Below, piece by piece: positions 18,329 to 27,424 of a stretch of 64,000 bases of DNA (position 1 is the first letter of the stretch; the number at the start of each line of letters is the position of its first letter). Origin of the DNA: Gammaproteobacteria bacterium (GTDB lineage: Bacteria; Pseudomonadota; Gammaproteobacteria; Pseudomonadales; Pseudohongiellaceae). Where the stretch lies: assembly GCA_029244985.1 (NCBI GenBank), contig JAQWQD010000017.1, positions 248,001 through 312,000 on the forward strand, given 5' to 3'. A model generated the notes under the pieces. The model ran no database searches. It was not told where the DNA came from and worked only from the letters and a program-made list of their open reading frames with translations. A program made the position numbers and the translations under genes.

Positions 18329-18375
18329 GACTTATTCATACTATCAAGCAAATAATTTCTAGTATTAAATTATCT

Positions 18376-18978
18376 ATGAAAACTACGACACAAATACTTT
18401 CAAAACTTATACTCCTTCTATCAATCACTGGGTTCGTTGTTGCTAGTCAGGCACAAACGCTTGTCGCCGTTATCGATACATCTAAAGGTGTAATAAGGGC
18501 TGAACTTAATTCGCGCGCTGCACCGACTTCGGTAGCAAACTTCGTAAATTTGGCGACCCGAGGCTTTTATGATGGGCTAACATTTCATCGGGTTGAAAGA
18601 AATTTCATGGTGCAAGGTGGTGACCCACAAGGCAACGGAACAGGTGGGCCGGGATATCAATTTAGGGGAGAAATAATTCTTAAGCATAATCAGCCTGGAA
18701 TTCTTTCCATGGCAAATTCAGGCCCCGCAACTGACGGCAGCCAGTTTTTTATTACCCATTTAGCAACGCCGCATCTCGATGGGCTACATTCTGTTTTTGG
18801 TAAAGTAACTGAAGGTCAGCAAATTGTTTATCAAATTCGTCGTAGAGATGTGATTAATTCTATAACTATTGAAGGCGATATCTTTGCGGTGTTAGATGAG
18901 CGCAGTGATGAGGTTGCTGAATGGAATGGAATATTGGATGGACTGTTCCCAAATTTGAAATCAGCCTTTATTCCTTAA
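18376..18978 (+). CDS. Exported cyclophilin-type peptidyl-prolyl isomerase
   Basis: This 200-residue protein has a signal peptide (hydrophobic stretch to about residue 25, ASQA cleavage), so it should act in the periplasm on proline peptide bonds. The cyclophilin core shows [28 protein letters not shown] and [16 protein letters not shown] start at ATG 18376 because it opens a proper signal peptide; the longer frame from 18208 would lie within the exonuclease gene. The C-terminal 35 residues ([12 protein letters not shown]...) are an extra acidic tail. A second exported cyclophilin occurs at 43864-44421. Confidence 0.92.
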   Translation: MKTTTQILSKLILLLSITGFVVASQAQTLVAVIDTSKGVIRAELNSRAAPTSVANFVNLATRGFYDGLTFHRVERNFMVQGGDPQGNGTGGPGYQFRGEIILKHNQPGILSMANSGPATDGSQFFITHLATPHLDGLHSVFGKVTEGQQIVYQIRRRDVINSITIEGDIFAVLDERSDEVAEWNGILDGLFPNLKSAFIP

Positions 18979-19012
18979 GTTTGACATGGGATTGTTTCAA
19001 TGAGGGGCTACT

Positions 19013-19308
19013 TTATAACCCTTTCTTAAAGGGTTTGACGGTTACTTTGGCGTAAACACCCCGGCTACATAAGGATCCGCATCAGCCCATGCTTGAGCCT
19101 CTTCCGCGCTATCGAATTCAGCAATGATTAGACTGCCACCAAACCCGACTTTTCCAGGATCTTTGCTATCAATCGCAGGGTGCGGATCTGCAACTAAAAG
19201 TCTTTATTGCTTTACTAATTCGTTTAATCGGTCTAGATGAGCAGTTCGCGCTGATTTTCGTTTATTTAAACTGTTCTTAACGTCTTGACCCATTATTGCG
19301 TAGTACAT
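19013..19308 (-). pseudogene. yciI: Broken yciI (YCII-family protein)
   Basis: Read leftward from ATG 19308 this encodes MYYAIMGQDVKNSLNKRKSA and onward to codon 34, then an in-frame TAA (19204-19206) sits where E. coli YciI has a glycine. The same frame continues with [17 protein letters not shown] and [20 protein letters not shown]. Near 19059-19062, at a run of four C, the frame is lost by one base; the +1-corrected frame gives [14 protein letters not shown] and stop, the expected YciI end. One nonsense and one frameshift lesion in an otherwise well-kept sequence indicate recent inactivation. It lies 16 bp after ispZ on the same strand, the usual neighbour. Confidence 0.85.
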
Positions 19309-19324
19309 GAATAATCCAAACGAG

Positions 19325-19948
19325 CTAGGCTGACTCTTCAGAATTTGAATCGCTAGCACTTTCTCCTTCTTCTCCGTCTTCGATGATTGCGTATTTAGCG
19401 ATCATTGGCATTTGTCCCAACACAAATACGAAAGTAAGAATTAGATTGCCAAACACTTTGAATTGCAGCCAAGTGGCTTCGCTGAGGGTGTATGCAACGA
19501 TTAGATTAACTACACCAAGTGTAATGAAGTAGATAATCCAAAGTTTATTGAGCCTATACCAAACATCCTTAGGAGCGTCGATAGCGTGCCCCATCATGTG
19601 CTCAATGGCGGGTTTGTCACTAAAATATCTTGATGCAAAAAAGATGCTAGCAAAAATCCAGTTAACAATAGGGGCTTTCAGTTTTAAGAATGTGACACTT
19701 TGGAAGACTATAGTAAGAGAGCAGAAGAACACTACACCGCCTAGAGTAATCCATTGAAATTTGTCTAATTTTTTCTGAACTAATAAGAGAACCCCGTAAG
19801 TGACAACTGAGGCGACCAATAAAAATCCTGCCGCATTAAAAATTCCTCCGACACCAATATCCAAACCGCCTAGGGTAACGATTCTTTCATCCATCGCCCA
19901 TACTGAAAAAAATAATAGTAAAGGTATAAATTCAACTAATTGCTTCAT
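19325..19948 (-). CDS. ispZ: Intracellular septation protein A (IspZ/YciB)
   Basis: This 207-residue inner-membrane protein has about five hydrophobic helices. The family pattern is seen in MKQLVEFIPLLLFF at the start, the KLKAPIVNWIFASIFF segment, and the LNKLWIIYFITLGVVNL and WLQFKVFGNLILTFVFVLGQ segments. YciB affects septation and envelope integrity and interacts with elongasome/divisome proteins in E. coli. The acidic C-terminus (EEGESASDSNSEES) is longer than usual. It is followed by the broken yciI. Confidence 0.93.
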   Translation of the reverse strand: MKQLVEFIPLLLFFSVWAMDERIVTLGGLDIGVGGIFNAAGFLLVASVVTYGVLLLVQKKLDKFQWITLGGVVFFCSLTIVFQSVTFLKLKAPIVNWIFASIFFASRYFSDKPAIEHMMGHAIDAPKDVWYRLNKLWIIYFITLGVVNLIVAYTLSEATWLQFKVFGNLILTFVFVLGQMPMIAKYAIIEDGEEGESASDSNSEESA

Positions 19949-20163
19949 TTCGGTTGGGCTCTTTTTCTGGTGCGATTTTCTTGGTTAGTATTCACTGGAT
20001 ATCTCGCAGGTATGTTCGCTTTTATTGAATCATAATGCCTTGAGCCGCAGCATGTTAATTCATTCAGTAATAAGAGTCTGCTTTTATAGGCAGGTTAATA
20101 TAGAATCTCACTCTTTTTTTGTGGTCAATATACGGCCCAATTTGGCTGGTTAAGTGGATCTCA

Positions 20164-20784
20164 ATGGCTGACTTCTTACAAATTCACCCGATTAACCCGG
20201 AGCGGCGGCTTATAAAGCAGGTAGTTGATGTCTTACTTAAGGGGGGTGTAATAGTTTATCCCACGGATTCAACTTATGCCTTGGGCTGCCATATTGGAGA
20301 TAAATTAGCATTGGAAAGAATTCGCAGAATCCGTCAATTAGATGCACGACACAATTTTACCTTAGTTTGCAGTGATCTCAGCTCACTGGCAATTTATGCT
20401 CGAGTACACAATAGTGCCTATCGCATACTTAAAGCTTACACACCTGGTCCTTATACCTTTATTTTGAAGGCCACATCCCAAGTGCCGAAACGGTTGATGC
20501 ACCCAAGAAGAAAAACTATAGGTTTGCGAGTACCTGATAATTCGATTACGCAATCGATTCTTTCCAGTTTCGGCGAACCAGTTATGAGCACGAGCCTAAT
20601 TTTGCCAGATGAGGACGAGCAACTATTTGATGCCTACGAAATGCGTACAAAAATTGGCAAAATGGTCGATCTCATAATAGATGGTGGAGCCTGTGGTCTA
20701 GAACCAACGACTATGGTTGATTTGGTTAAGGGCGTGCCGGAGATTATGCGGATTGGCAAAGGAGATCCCGAGCCATTTCAATGA
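20164..20784 (+). CDS. yciO: YciO/Sua5/TsaC-family protein
   Basis: This 206-residue protein of the YrdC fold (which binds ATP and threonine-derived adenylate) is closest in pattern to YciO. The markers are VDVLLKGGVIVYPTDSTYAL, RRIRQLDARHNFTLVC, the GPYTFILKAT block and KTIGLRVPDN. TsaC makes threonylcarbamoyl-AMP for tRNA t6A; YciO is a related protein of less certain role. I start at ATG 20164 because the product then has the E. coli YciO length; the frame opens further upstream at 20119. It lies just before trpS on the same strand. Confidence 0.85.
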   Translation: MADFLQIHPINPERRLIKQVVDVLLKGGVIVYPTDSTYALGCHIGDKLALERIRRIRQLDARHNFTLVCSDLSSLAIYARVHNSAYRILKAYTPGPYTFILKATSQVPKRLMHPRRKTIGLRVPDNSITQSILSSFGEPVMSTSLILPDEDEQLFDAYEMRTKIGKMVDLIIDGGACGLEPTTMVDLVKGVPEIMRIGKGDPEPFQ

Positions 20785-20832
20785 AGTTGGGAATATGCTC
20801 CCATGAACACTATTAACTGTCTAAAACAGAAC

Positions 20833-20837
20833 AGGAG
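20833..20837 (+). promoter_or_regulatory. Ribosome site supporting the trpS TTG start
   Basis: AGGAG lies 6 nt before TTG at 20844. No ATG lies nearby in frame before the conserved core begins. Confidence 0.7.
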
Positions 20838-20843
20838 TTTGGA

Positions 20844-22058
20844 TTGCCAAGAGTAGATTCACAGCAACGTGTTTTATCAGGAATGCGGCCAACCGGGCGC
20901 CTGCACCTGGGGCATTTACATGGCGTACTAAAAAACTGGATAAAGCTCCAAGATGAATATGAATGCTTCTTTTTTGTGGCTGACTGGCATGCGCTAACAA
21001 CGCATTATGGAGAACCAAATCTGTTTGAAGAAAATACAATCGATATGGTTATTGATTGGCTTGCGGTAGGCGTTAGCCCAGAATCTGCTGCCTTATTTGT
21101 GCAATCAAAAGTGCCAGAACACGCTGAGCTGCATTTGCTGCTCTCTATGACGACACCACTTTCTTGGCTGGAACGCGTTCCGAGTTATAAAGATCAGCAA
21201 GAGAAACTGCGGGAAAGGGAATTGGATACCTATGGCTTTTTAGGCTATCCCTTGCTTCAGGCTGCAGATATTTTGATTTACCAATCAGGCAATGTCCCCG
21301 TGGGCGCGGATCAAGTGGCCCATGTTGAATTAACGCGGGAAGTGGCGCGTCGATTTAATCATATCTATGGGCGCGAACCTGGTTTTGAGGAGCACGCCGT
21401 AGCAGCAATTCGAAAGATGGGGAAAAAGGCTGGAAAATTGTATTCCCAACTTCGCACTGCCTATACGGAGCAAGGAGATCAGGAAGCCTTGGAGAAAGCC
21501 CGGGAATTTTTGACAGAGCAACAAAATATTTCCATTGAGGACCGTGAAAGGCTTTATGGCTATTTAGAAGGTGGCGGCCAAATGATATTGGCAGAACCAA
21601 AAGCTCTTCTTACACCATCTTCGAAAATGCCTGGGCTCGATGGTCAAAAAATGTCTAAATCCTATAACAATACCATCAGCCTACGAGAACCCTTAGATGA
21701 CGTTAAGAAAAAAATCAGTACCATGCCAACTGACCCGGCTCGGGTTCGCTTATCAGATCCTGGCGACCCTGAGAAATGTCCGGTTTGGCAATTACATCAA
21801 GCTTATTCTGATGAAATTACTAAAGATTGGGTGATGGAAGGGTGTAAGAGTGCCGGTATTGGGTGTCTGGAATGTAAGAACCCAGTTATTGATGCGGTTA
21901 TCACTGAACTTGAACCAATTCAGAAAGAAGCGGTTCAGTACGAAAAAGATCCTGACCTAGTTCGTTCAATAATTGCTGATGGAAGTGAGACGGCTCGGGA
22001 AAGTGCCAAAGAAACTCTTGCAGATGTTCGAGCGGCAATGGGCCTTAACAAATGGTAA
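20844..22058 (+). CDS. trpS: Tryptophanyl-tRNA synthetase
   Basis: This 404-residue class I synthetase charges tRNA-Trp. The HIGH-type motif is HLGH in GMRPTGRLHLGHLHG and the KMSKS loop is GQKMSKSYNN. Other family marks are PLLQAADILIYQ and PVGADQVAHVELTREVARRFN. It is the longer TrpS form with an insertion before KMSKS, as in pseudomonads, rather than the 334-residue E. coli form. Translation starts at TTG with a good ribosome site. It begins 59 bp after yciO and is followed by scpA. Confidence 0.96.
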   Translation: MPRVDSQQRVLSGMRPTGRLHLGHLHGVLKNWIKLQDEYECFFFVADWHALTTHYGEPNLFEENTIDMVIDWLAVGVSPESAALFVQSKVPEHAELHLLLSMTTPLSWLERVPSYKDQQEKLRERELDTYGFLGYPLLQAADILIYQSGNVPVGADQVAHVELTREVARRFNHIYGREPGFEEHAVAAIRKMGKKAGKLYSQLRTAYTEQGDQEALEKAREFLTEQQNISIEDRERLYGYLEGGGQMILAEPKALLTPSSKMPGLDGQKMSKSYNNTISLREPLDDVKKKISTMPTDPARVRLSDPGDPEKCPVWQLHQAYSDEITKDWVMEGCKSAGIGCLECKNPVIDAVITELEPIQKEAVQYEKDPDLVRSIIADGSETARESAKETLADVRAAMGLNKW

Positions 22059-22143
22059 GTGGTAAAATTCCTGGGAACCGTGAGCTTTTCAGATTCAATT
22101 GAGGTAAAATCCTCTTAATAGCTTAGTAATACGGACCATTAGA

Positions 22144-23046
22144 TTGACGATTACTGGTACCGACGCCGGAACCGATAACCTTTATTCCCAAGGGGAGTCA
22201 GATGCCCCTTCAGAAAACATCCCAGCCAATCCACTACTAAATCCTCCCGACGATAATGCTCATTTATCTGAGCAAGGTGAGTTGCCCCTTGCTTTTGTTG
22301 CAGGCGAAGCAATCACAGAAGTTCCAAAAGATTTGTATATTCCACCAGATGCCCTGGAAATATTTTTGGAAGCATTCGAAGGGCCCCTAGATCTGCTGCT
22401 GTATTTAATTAAACGTCAAAACATCGATATTTTGGATATTAATGTCGCCGATATTACTGATCAGTACATGGCCTACGTAGATTTAATGGATTCAAGTCAA
22501 TTTGAGCTGGCGGCAGAATATTTAGTAATGGCAGCCATGTTGGCTGAAATAAAATCACGGATTTTATTACCACGACCAGAAGAAGAGGTGGAAGAGGGTG
22601 ATCCTCGCATGGAGCTTATTCGGCGTCTTCAAGAATATGAGCGTTATAAGCAGGCAGCAGAAGATATTAATGAAGTTCCTCGAATGGATCGCGAACTCTA
22701 TCAAGCCAATGCGTCACTGCCAGTTATCGAGCGAATAACTCCTGATCCCGATGTGAAATTGCAGGAAATTTTAATGGCGCTCTCTGGAGTTTTGAAAAGA
22801 GGGGATATGTTTGAGCATCACCATATTCAATTCGAGACCTTATCCACTCGAGAAAAAATGTCTGACATTATGGTGAGACTGTCGGAACATAAATTTATGC
22901 CGTTGGGTTCTTTGCTTTCTAGAGAGGAAGGTAGGTTAGGTGTGGTGGTTACTTTTCTTGCCGTTATGGAATTGATGAAGGATTCAATGGTTGAGATAGT
23001 TCAAACGGACCCATTTGGTCCGATTCACGTTAAGTCCAGAAGTTAA
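22144..23046 (+). CDS. scpA: Segregation and condensation protein A
   Basis: This 300-residue kleisin bridges the SMC heads together with ScpB in the SMC-ScpAB condensin. The core is clear: FEGPLDLLLYLIKRQNIDIL, ITDQYMAYVDLM, LAAEYLVMAAMLAEIKSRIL and RLQEYERYKQAAEDIN. About 70 residues of low-complexity sequence precede the core, starting from TTG 22144; no ribosome site is obvious, so the exact start is uncertain. It is followed by scpB 32 bp later. The SMC subunit itself is at 55213-58722. Confidence 0.94.
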   Translation: MTITGTDAGTDNLYSQGESDAPSENIPANPLLNPPDDNAHLSEQGELPLAFVAGEAITEVPKDLYIPPDALEIFLEAFEGPLDLLLYLIKRQNIDILDINVADITDQYMAYVDLMDSSQFELAAEYLVMAAMLAEIKSRILLPRPEEEVEEGDPRMELIRRLQEYERYKQAAEDINEVPRMDRELYQANASLPVIERITPDPDVKLQEILMALSGVLKRGDMFEHHHIQFETLSTREKMSDIMVRLSEHKFMPLGSLLSREEGRLGVVVTFLAVMELMKDSMVEIVQTDPFGPIHVKSRS

Positions 23047-23078
23047 GGGGTGGCTGGAGTGGCTGGAGTGGCTTTGAA

Positions 23079-24110
23079 ATGAGTGACGTCGACAACAAAG
23101 TAAAGATGATAGTTGAAGGCCTTTTGTTGGCGGCAGGAAGGCCGCTGACGCTTGACAATATTGCGCAGATTTTTTCTAAGAAAGAACGTCCAGACAAGAA
23201 GGAATTAAAAGCTGTAATGGCTGCCATTTCTGCAGAATGTAACGATCGCGGCTTTGAATTAAAAGAAGTTGCCTCTGGTTTTCGATTTCAAGTAAAACAA
23301 GAATTAAGTGAGTGGATAGCTAAACTATGGGAAGAAAGGCCGCCTCGGTATACGCGTGCGTTGCTTGAAACTCTAGCGCTAATCGCATATCGGCAGCCCA
23401 TAACACGCGGCGACATTGAAGAAATTCGAGGGGTCAGTGTTAGTCCGAATATAATTAGAACCTTAATTGATAGAGAGTGGATTAGAGTTGTGGGTCACCG
23501 TGACGTTCCTGGGCGACCGGCAATGTTTGCGACGACCAACCAATTCTTAGATTATTTTAATTTGAAGAGCTTGCAAGAATTGCCTCCTTTGTCAGAAATT
23601 AAGGATCTTGCGGGGACAGAGCCAGAACTTGATTTGACCGAAGAGTTGGCGAATAGTCGTATTCTTGATATGCCTGATGAAACTGACGACGATGATGCGA
23701 GCCGAGTATTAACTGCTGCGGAAGAAGCTCAGCTTTTGGCGGAAGAAGAGGCAGTTGAGTTATCGAAAAAACCTTTAGATGAGATATTACGTATGGGAGT
23801 ACCTGAAGAACTTCTCGAAAAGGATAGAGTGGAACGGGAAGCATTGGATAAGCAAAATGCTGAGGAAGAAGCTATTGATGACGGGGAATCTGATGAAATT
23901 GATCTTGATATCGGACTGTCAGACGACGATATCGCCGCAAACGAGGAGTTTGAGCGCAACTTATCCGAAAAACTAGCTGCCTCTGATTATGAAGTAGCAG
24001 AAGATAAGAAAGCTTTTGATACGACACCTGACGTTTCGGTAGACGGAGATGCCAATGATGGTGCCGATGAAGTTGTCGGGGATGCAAGCCCGGAATCCAA
24101 TGTGATCTAA
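23079..24110 (+). CDS. scpB: Segregation and condensation protein B with long acidic tail
   Basis: The first 175 residues form the two winged-helix domains of ScpB (IVEGLLLAAGRPLTLDNIAQ, ALIAYRQPITRGDIEEIRGV, then GRPAMFATTNQFLDYF). ScpB dimers clamp ScpA on the SMC complex. A tail of about 165 residues rich in Asp and Glu then follows, which roughly doubles the usual length; tails occur in some gammaproteobacteria but this one is long. A short GC-rich tandem repeat (GGAGTGGCT units) lies between scpA and scpB. Confidence 0.94.
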   Translation: MSDVDNKVKMIVEGLLLAAGRPLTLDNIAQIFSKKERPDKKELKAVMAAISAECNDRGFELKEVASGFRFQVKQELSEWIAKLWEERPPRYTRALLETLALIAYRQPITRGDIEEIRGVSVSPNIIRTLIDREWIRVVGHRDVPGRPAMFATTNQFLDYFNLKSLQELPPLSEIKDLAGTEPELDLTEELANSRILDMPDETDDDDASRVLTAAEEAQLLAEEEAVELSKKPLDEILRMGVPEELLEKDRVEREALDKQNAEEEAIDDGESDEIDLDIGLSDDDIAANEEFERNLSEKLAASDYEVAEDKKAFDTTPDVSVDGDANDGADEVVGDASPESNVI

Positions 24111-24316
24111 TTGCAGAAAAGTAACAATAATATCTCTAAGAGGGCGGAGTCTAGGGGTAAAAATTAATGCAAATAGAAAAAAATGAAAGCTTCAATAATA
24201 AAATTAGTGGGATGATGTTGAGCACTACCGATAAAATATAACAAAAGCATTATCACAAATTCCATCCGGATACAGTGCTAATAGCTCGATTTCCTAATCC
24301 ATAAAACAAATCGATT

Positions 24317-25048
24317 ATGTCAGAGAAATTACAAAAAGTGCTTGCTAGAGCTGGATTCGGTTCGCGTCGCGAAATTGAATCTTGGATTGAACAAGGTCGG
24401 ATTAAAGTTAATGGAAAAGTTGCTCTAATTGGAGAGCGAGTTATTGATACCGATAAAGTAATTGTCGATGGGAAGAAACTCGCACCTCAGAGAAGTATTC
24501 GTTTAGATAGAAGAGTTTTGTTATACAACAAACCTGAGGATGAAATCTGTACCCGAAAAGATCCGGATGGCAGGCCAACGGTATTTGATAAACTACCCCC
24601 TCTTAAACATGGCAGGTGGGTCTCAATCGGCAGGCTTGATATCAATACAAGCGGTCTATTACTCTTTACCACTGATGGTGAGTTGGCTAATAAACTTTCT
24701 CACCCAAGTTCAATGGTGGAGCGCGAATACGCTGTAAGGGTTATGGGTGAAGTAAGCCCTGAAATGGTTCAGAGTATGTACGATGGAATTATCATCGATG
24801 ATCATTTATGCCGGTTTACGGATATACAGTATTATGCTGGCGAAGGGATTAACCAGTGGTACCACGTTGTCCTAATGGAAGGAAGAAATCGCGAAGTGCG
24901 AAAAATATGGGAGTCTCAAGGCTTAAAAGTAAGTCGTCTTAAACGTGTTCGTTTTGGGCCGATATTTATACCTAGTACCGTGCGAAAAGGCCAGTTTGAA
25001 GAACTTTCAAAAAATGAGATAGATAAACTACGAAAAACTATCAGTTAA
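24317..25048 (+). CDS. rluB: 23S rRNA pseudouridine synthase B (RluB-type)
   Basis: This 243-residue enzyme has an S4 RNA-binding domain at the N-terminus (KLQKVLARAGFGSRREIESW) and a RsuA-type catalytic core with the active aspartate in GRLDINTSGLLLFTTDG. The late EGRNREVRKIWESQGLKVSR block is also typical. RluB makes pseudouridine 2605 in 23S rRNA. Position after scpAB is the conserved arrangement in gammaproteobacteria, which favours RluB over RsuA/RluE/RluF. It ends convergently with yciK. Confidence 0.9.
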   Translation: MSEKLQKVLARAGFGSRREIESWIEQGRIKVNGKVALIGERVIDTDKVIVDGKKLAPQRSIRLDRRVLLYNKPEDEICTRKDPDGRPTVFDKLPPLKHGRWVSIGRLDINTSGLLLFTTDGELANKLSHPSSMVEREYAVRVMGEVSPEMVQSMYDGIIIDDHLCRFTDIQYYAGEGINQWYHVVLMEGRNREVRKIWESQGLKVSRLKRVRFGPIFIPSTVRKGQFEELSKNEIDKLRKTIS

Positions 25049-25191
25049 AGTGGCTAAGTTGTCGCCTTGCATACGTCGCCCTTAGTTCGCTCAATCTTGG
25101 GTCTAATAAAATTAGTTCTCAGTAAATTACGTTCTTTTAAGAATCGATATAACTTTCTCTGGATTCGGCAGCTGGAATATTCTAAATGGCT

Positions 25192-25962
25192 TTACTTAGG
25201 CAAATAATTCACTGGTTCAAAGTCTCGAACATCTATAGCCTTACCGTGTATGGGTTTGGACTCTTCGCTCAGTAGATAAAGATAGACAGGCATTAGTTCT
25301 TTAGGAAGTGGCTGAGTTTTTGGGTCTTCTGCAGGGAAAGCGGATTTACGCATTGAGGTTCGTGTCCCTCCGGGATTTAAACTGTTAACTCGAATTGAGC
25401 TAGTTTTTTCAAGTTCTTCCGCCAGTGTCTGCATTAACCCCTCAATTGCAAATTTCGACACTGCATAAGCCCCCCAATGAGCTCGTCCTTCTCGTCCTAC
25501 ACTTGAAGACGTAAAAACTATGCGTGCATCTGGTGATTGTTTTAAGTTTGGCAACAAGGCCTTGGATAACGAAAATGCTGAGTTCACATTGACTTGGATA
25601 GTTTCATGCCAGAGATCTGAAGGGTAAAATTCAATAGGACTGCGAGCACCTAGAATACCGGCATTTAAAATTAAGCCATCTAATTTTTGGAATTGTTCTG
25701 CTAAAGAATTGCTAAGATTTTGGTAGTCTGCCTCTGTGGCAATTTTAAAATCTAATGGCTGGATAATTGCTTTGCCAGGGTTTAGTATTTCAATTTTGTC
25801 ATAGATGGCTTCTAGCTTTTCTTGATTTTTGCCAAGCAAAACAACATTGGCGCCGTAACTCGCAAAGGTTTCCGCACAACATTTACCAATTCCATCACTT
25901 GCTCCTGTAACAAGAATAGTTTTTCCGCTCAGAAAATTTTCAACCGTTTCGTACTGGAACAT
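25192..25962 (-). CDS. yciK: YciK-type short-chain dehydrogenase/reductase
   Basis: This 256-residue classical SDR has the NAD(P)-binding motif VTGASDGIGKC near the start, LNAGILGARSP, the active serine in FTSSSVGREGR and the catalytic YAVSK. The substrate is unknown. Its place at the end of an mtaD-ubiG-mupP-yciK series marks it as the YciK orthologue found in pseudomonads. It starts 4 bp after the phosphatase gene, so the two are surely co-transcribed. Confidence 0.9.
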   Translation of the reverse strand: MFQYETVENFLSGKTILVTGASDGIGKCCAETFASYGANVVLLGKNQEKLEAIYDKIEILNPGKAIIQPLDFKIATEADYQNLSNSLAEQFQKLDGLILNAGILGARSPIEFYPSDLWHETIQVNVNSAFSLSKALLPNLKQSPDARIVFTSSSVGREGRAHWGAYAVSKFAIEGLMQTLAEELEKTSSIRVNSLNPGGTRTSMRKSAFPAEDPKTQPLPKELMPVYLYLLSEESKPIHGKAIDVRDFEPVNYLPK

Positions 25963-25966
25963 AATT

Positions 25967-26650
25967 TTAAGTAAACCTTAAACTGTTGAGCAGAGGTTCA
26001 ATTTGTTCTGGTTTTTGAACGATGAAGTCAGCGTGCCATTCTTCGATCTTGCTACCTTCATTTAAATAACCATAAGCAGCAGCGACAGCAATGACATCAG
26101 CGTTTCTCGCTGCTTGGATGTCCCGACGGTGATCTCCAATATAAATCGTTCTTTCCGTATTGCAGTCTAGCTTCTGGCAAGCTAGGAATATAGGCTCTGG
26201 ATGTGGTTTTCGATTCTGCACATGATCGGGACAGATTAGAGCACTACAACGTTGGTTGAGGTTTAATTGCTCAAGCAATGCTGAGGCATAAAGGCTCGGT
26301 TTGTTAGTAACTATACCCCATGGGATGGAGGCTGATTCTAATTGTATTAGTAGATTGTCAATACTGGGATAGAGTGCAGATTCGGTAGCTTTAATTTTTT
26401 CAGCATAAAGGTCTAATAGTTGTTGATTCAATTGTTGAAAAGTATCTTCACTTTCGTTAATGCCAAAGGCAAGTTTAACTAAAGCCCGAGCACCGTCGGA
26501 AACAGTTTTATAGATTAGTCGAGAATCAATAGGGCGCTCCCCATATTGTTCTAATAGTTGGTTCAGAACCTGAATAAAATCGGGAGCGGTATCGATAAGT
26601 GTGCCGTCTAAGTCAAACAAAACACATTCTATAGAAGTTTTTAATGACAA
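25967..26650 (-). CDS. mupP: HAD phosphatase, probable MupP (MurNAc-6-phosphate phosphatase)
   Basis: This 227-residue HAD hydrolase has the nucleophile motif LFDLDGTLIDTAPDF, WGIVTNKPS, the KPHPEPIFLACQKL block and IGDHRRDIQAARNA. It would often be named phosphoglycolate phosphatase (gph). The ALICPDHVQNRKPHPEPI stretch and its place between ubiG and yciK match the pseudomonad MupP, which dephosphorylates MurNAc 6-phosphate in the AmgK-MurU cell-wall recycling route. The naming is inference from memory of that protein; amgK and murU are not in the window. Confidence 0.72.
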   Translation of the reverse strand: MSLKTSIECVLFDLDGTLIDTAPDFIQVLNQLLEQYGERPIDSRLIYKTVSDGARALVKLAFGINESEDTFQQLNQQLLDLYAEKIKATESALYPSIDNLLIQLESASIPWGIVTNKPSLYASALLEQLNLNQRCSALICPDHVQNRKPHPEPIFLACQKLDCNTERTIYIGDHRRDIQAARNADVIAVAAAYGYLNEGSKIEEWHADFIVQKPEQIEPLLNSLRFT

Positions 26651-26712
26651 GGAGATTCTCTGCAGGTTAAGGTTTTTGGTTAGTGAGTATTTTAGTTTTT
26701 GGATCTTTAGAG

Positions 26713-27417
26713 CTAGAAATTTGAAGCTTTTTGATAAAAAGCGATGTAATTAACATCGATATTTTTGCCTAGTGAATATTTCTTGGTTATTGGATTATAG
26801 CTCATTCCGATCTGGTCCTTTAATTTCAATTGGGACTCTCTACACCAGGCAGCTAGTTCAGAGGGTTGGATAAACTTGGCAAAGTCATGTGTTCCTCTTG
26901 GCAAAAGGTTTAAAATATATTCGGCTCCGATTATTGCAAATAAATAGGACTTAGGATTTCGATTTATGGTTGAAAAGAACACCTGGCCACCAGGTTTTGC
27001 AAGTTTAAAACAAGCGTTAACGATTGAACCTGGATCTGGCACATGTTCAAGCATCTCCAAACATGTTATTACATCGTATTGCTCAGGTTCTTGTATGGCC
27101 AAACTTTCTGCAGATATATTACGGTAATCAATATCCAGTTTGCTTTCCAGTTGATGAAGTTTAGCTACGGATAATGACGCTTCTGCAAGATCTATTGCGG
27201 TAACGTTGGCGCCATGAAACGCCATAGCTTCAGCAAGAATTCCGCCACCGCAACCGATATCTAGAACTTTTTTATTTGCAAGATTAATTTGCCGGCTAAT
27301 ATAGTTCATCCTCAACGGGTTAATTTCGTGAAGGGGTTTGAACTCGCTATTCGGATCCCACCACCGGGAAGCTAGTTCTTCGAATTTCCGAATTTCAATG
27401 TCGTCTACATTCTTCAT
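26713..27417 (-). CDS. ubiG: Ubiquinone biosynthesis O-methyltransferase UbiG
   Basis: This 234-residue SAM-dependent methyltransferase carries out both O-methylations in ubiquinone synthesis at the membrane. Markers are FEELASRWWDPNSEFKPLHE, NPLRMNYI, SAM motif VLDIGCGGGILAEAMA and ITCLEMLEHVPDP. Length matches E. coli UbiG. It lies 7 bp after mtaD and before mupP. Confidence 0.95.
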   Translation of the reverse strand: MKNVDDIEIRKFEELASRWWDPNSEFKPLHEINPLRMNYISRQINLANKKVLDIGCGGGILAEAMAFHGANVTAIDLAEASLSVAKLHQLESKLDIDYRNISAESLAIQEPEQYDVITCLEMLEHVPDPGSIVNACFKLAKPGGQVFFSTINRNPKSYLFAIIGAEYILNLLPRGTHDFAKFIQPSELAAWCRESQLKLKDQIGMSYNPITKKYSLGKNIDVNYIAFYQKASNF

Positions 27418-27424
27418 AATATTT

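Noticed and set aside
18208-18375. 56-residue N-terminal extension of the first cyclophilin
   Set aside because: It lies inside the exonuclease gene in another frame and hides the signal peptide.
19017-19035. 8-bp hairpin at the end of yciI as a terminator
   Set aside because: It is explained by the conserved KPFKKG codons and has no T-run.
23046-23078. GGAGTGGCT tandem repeat between scpA and scpB
   Set aside because: Only about two and a half units; too short to call a functional repeat.
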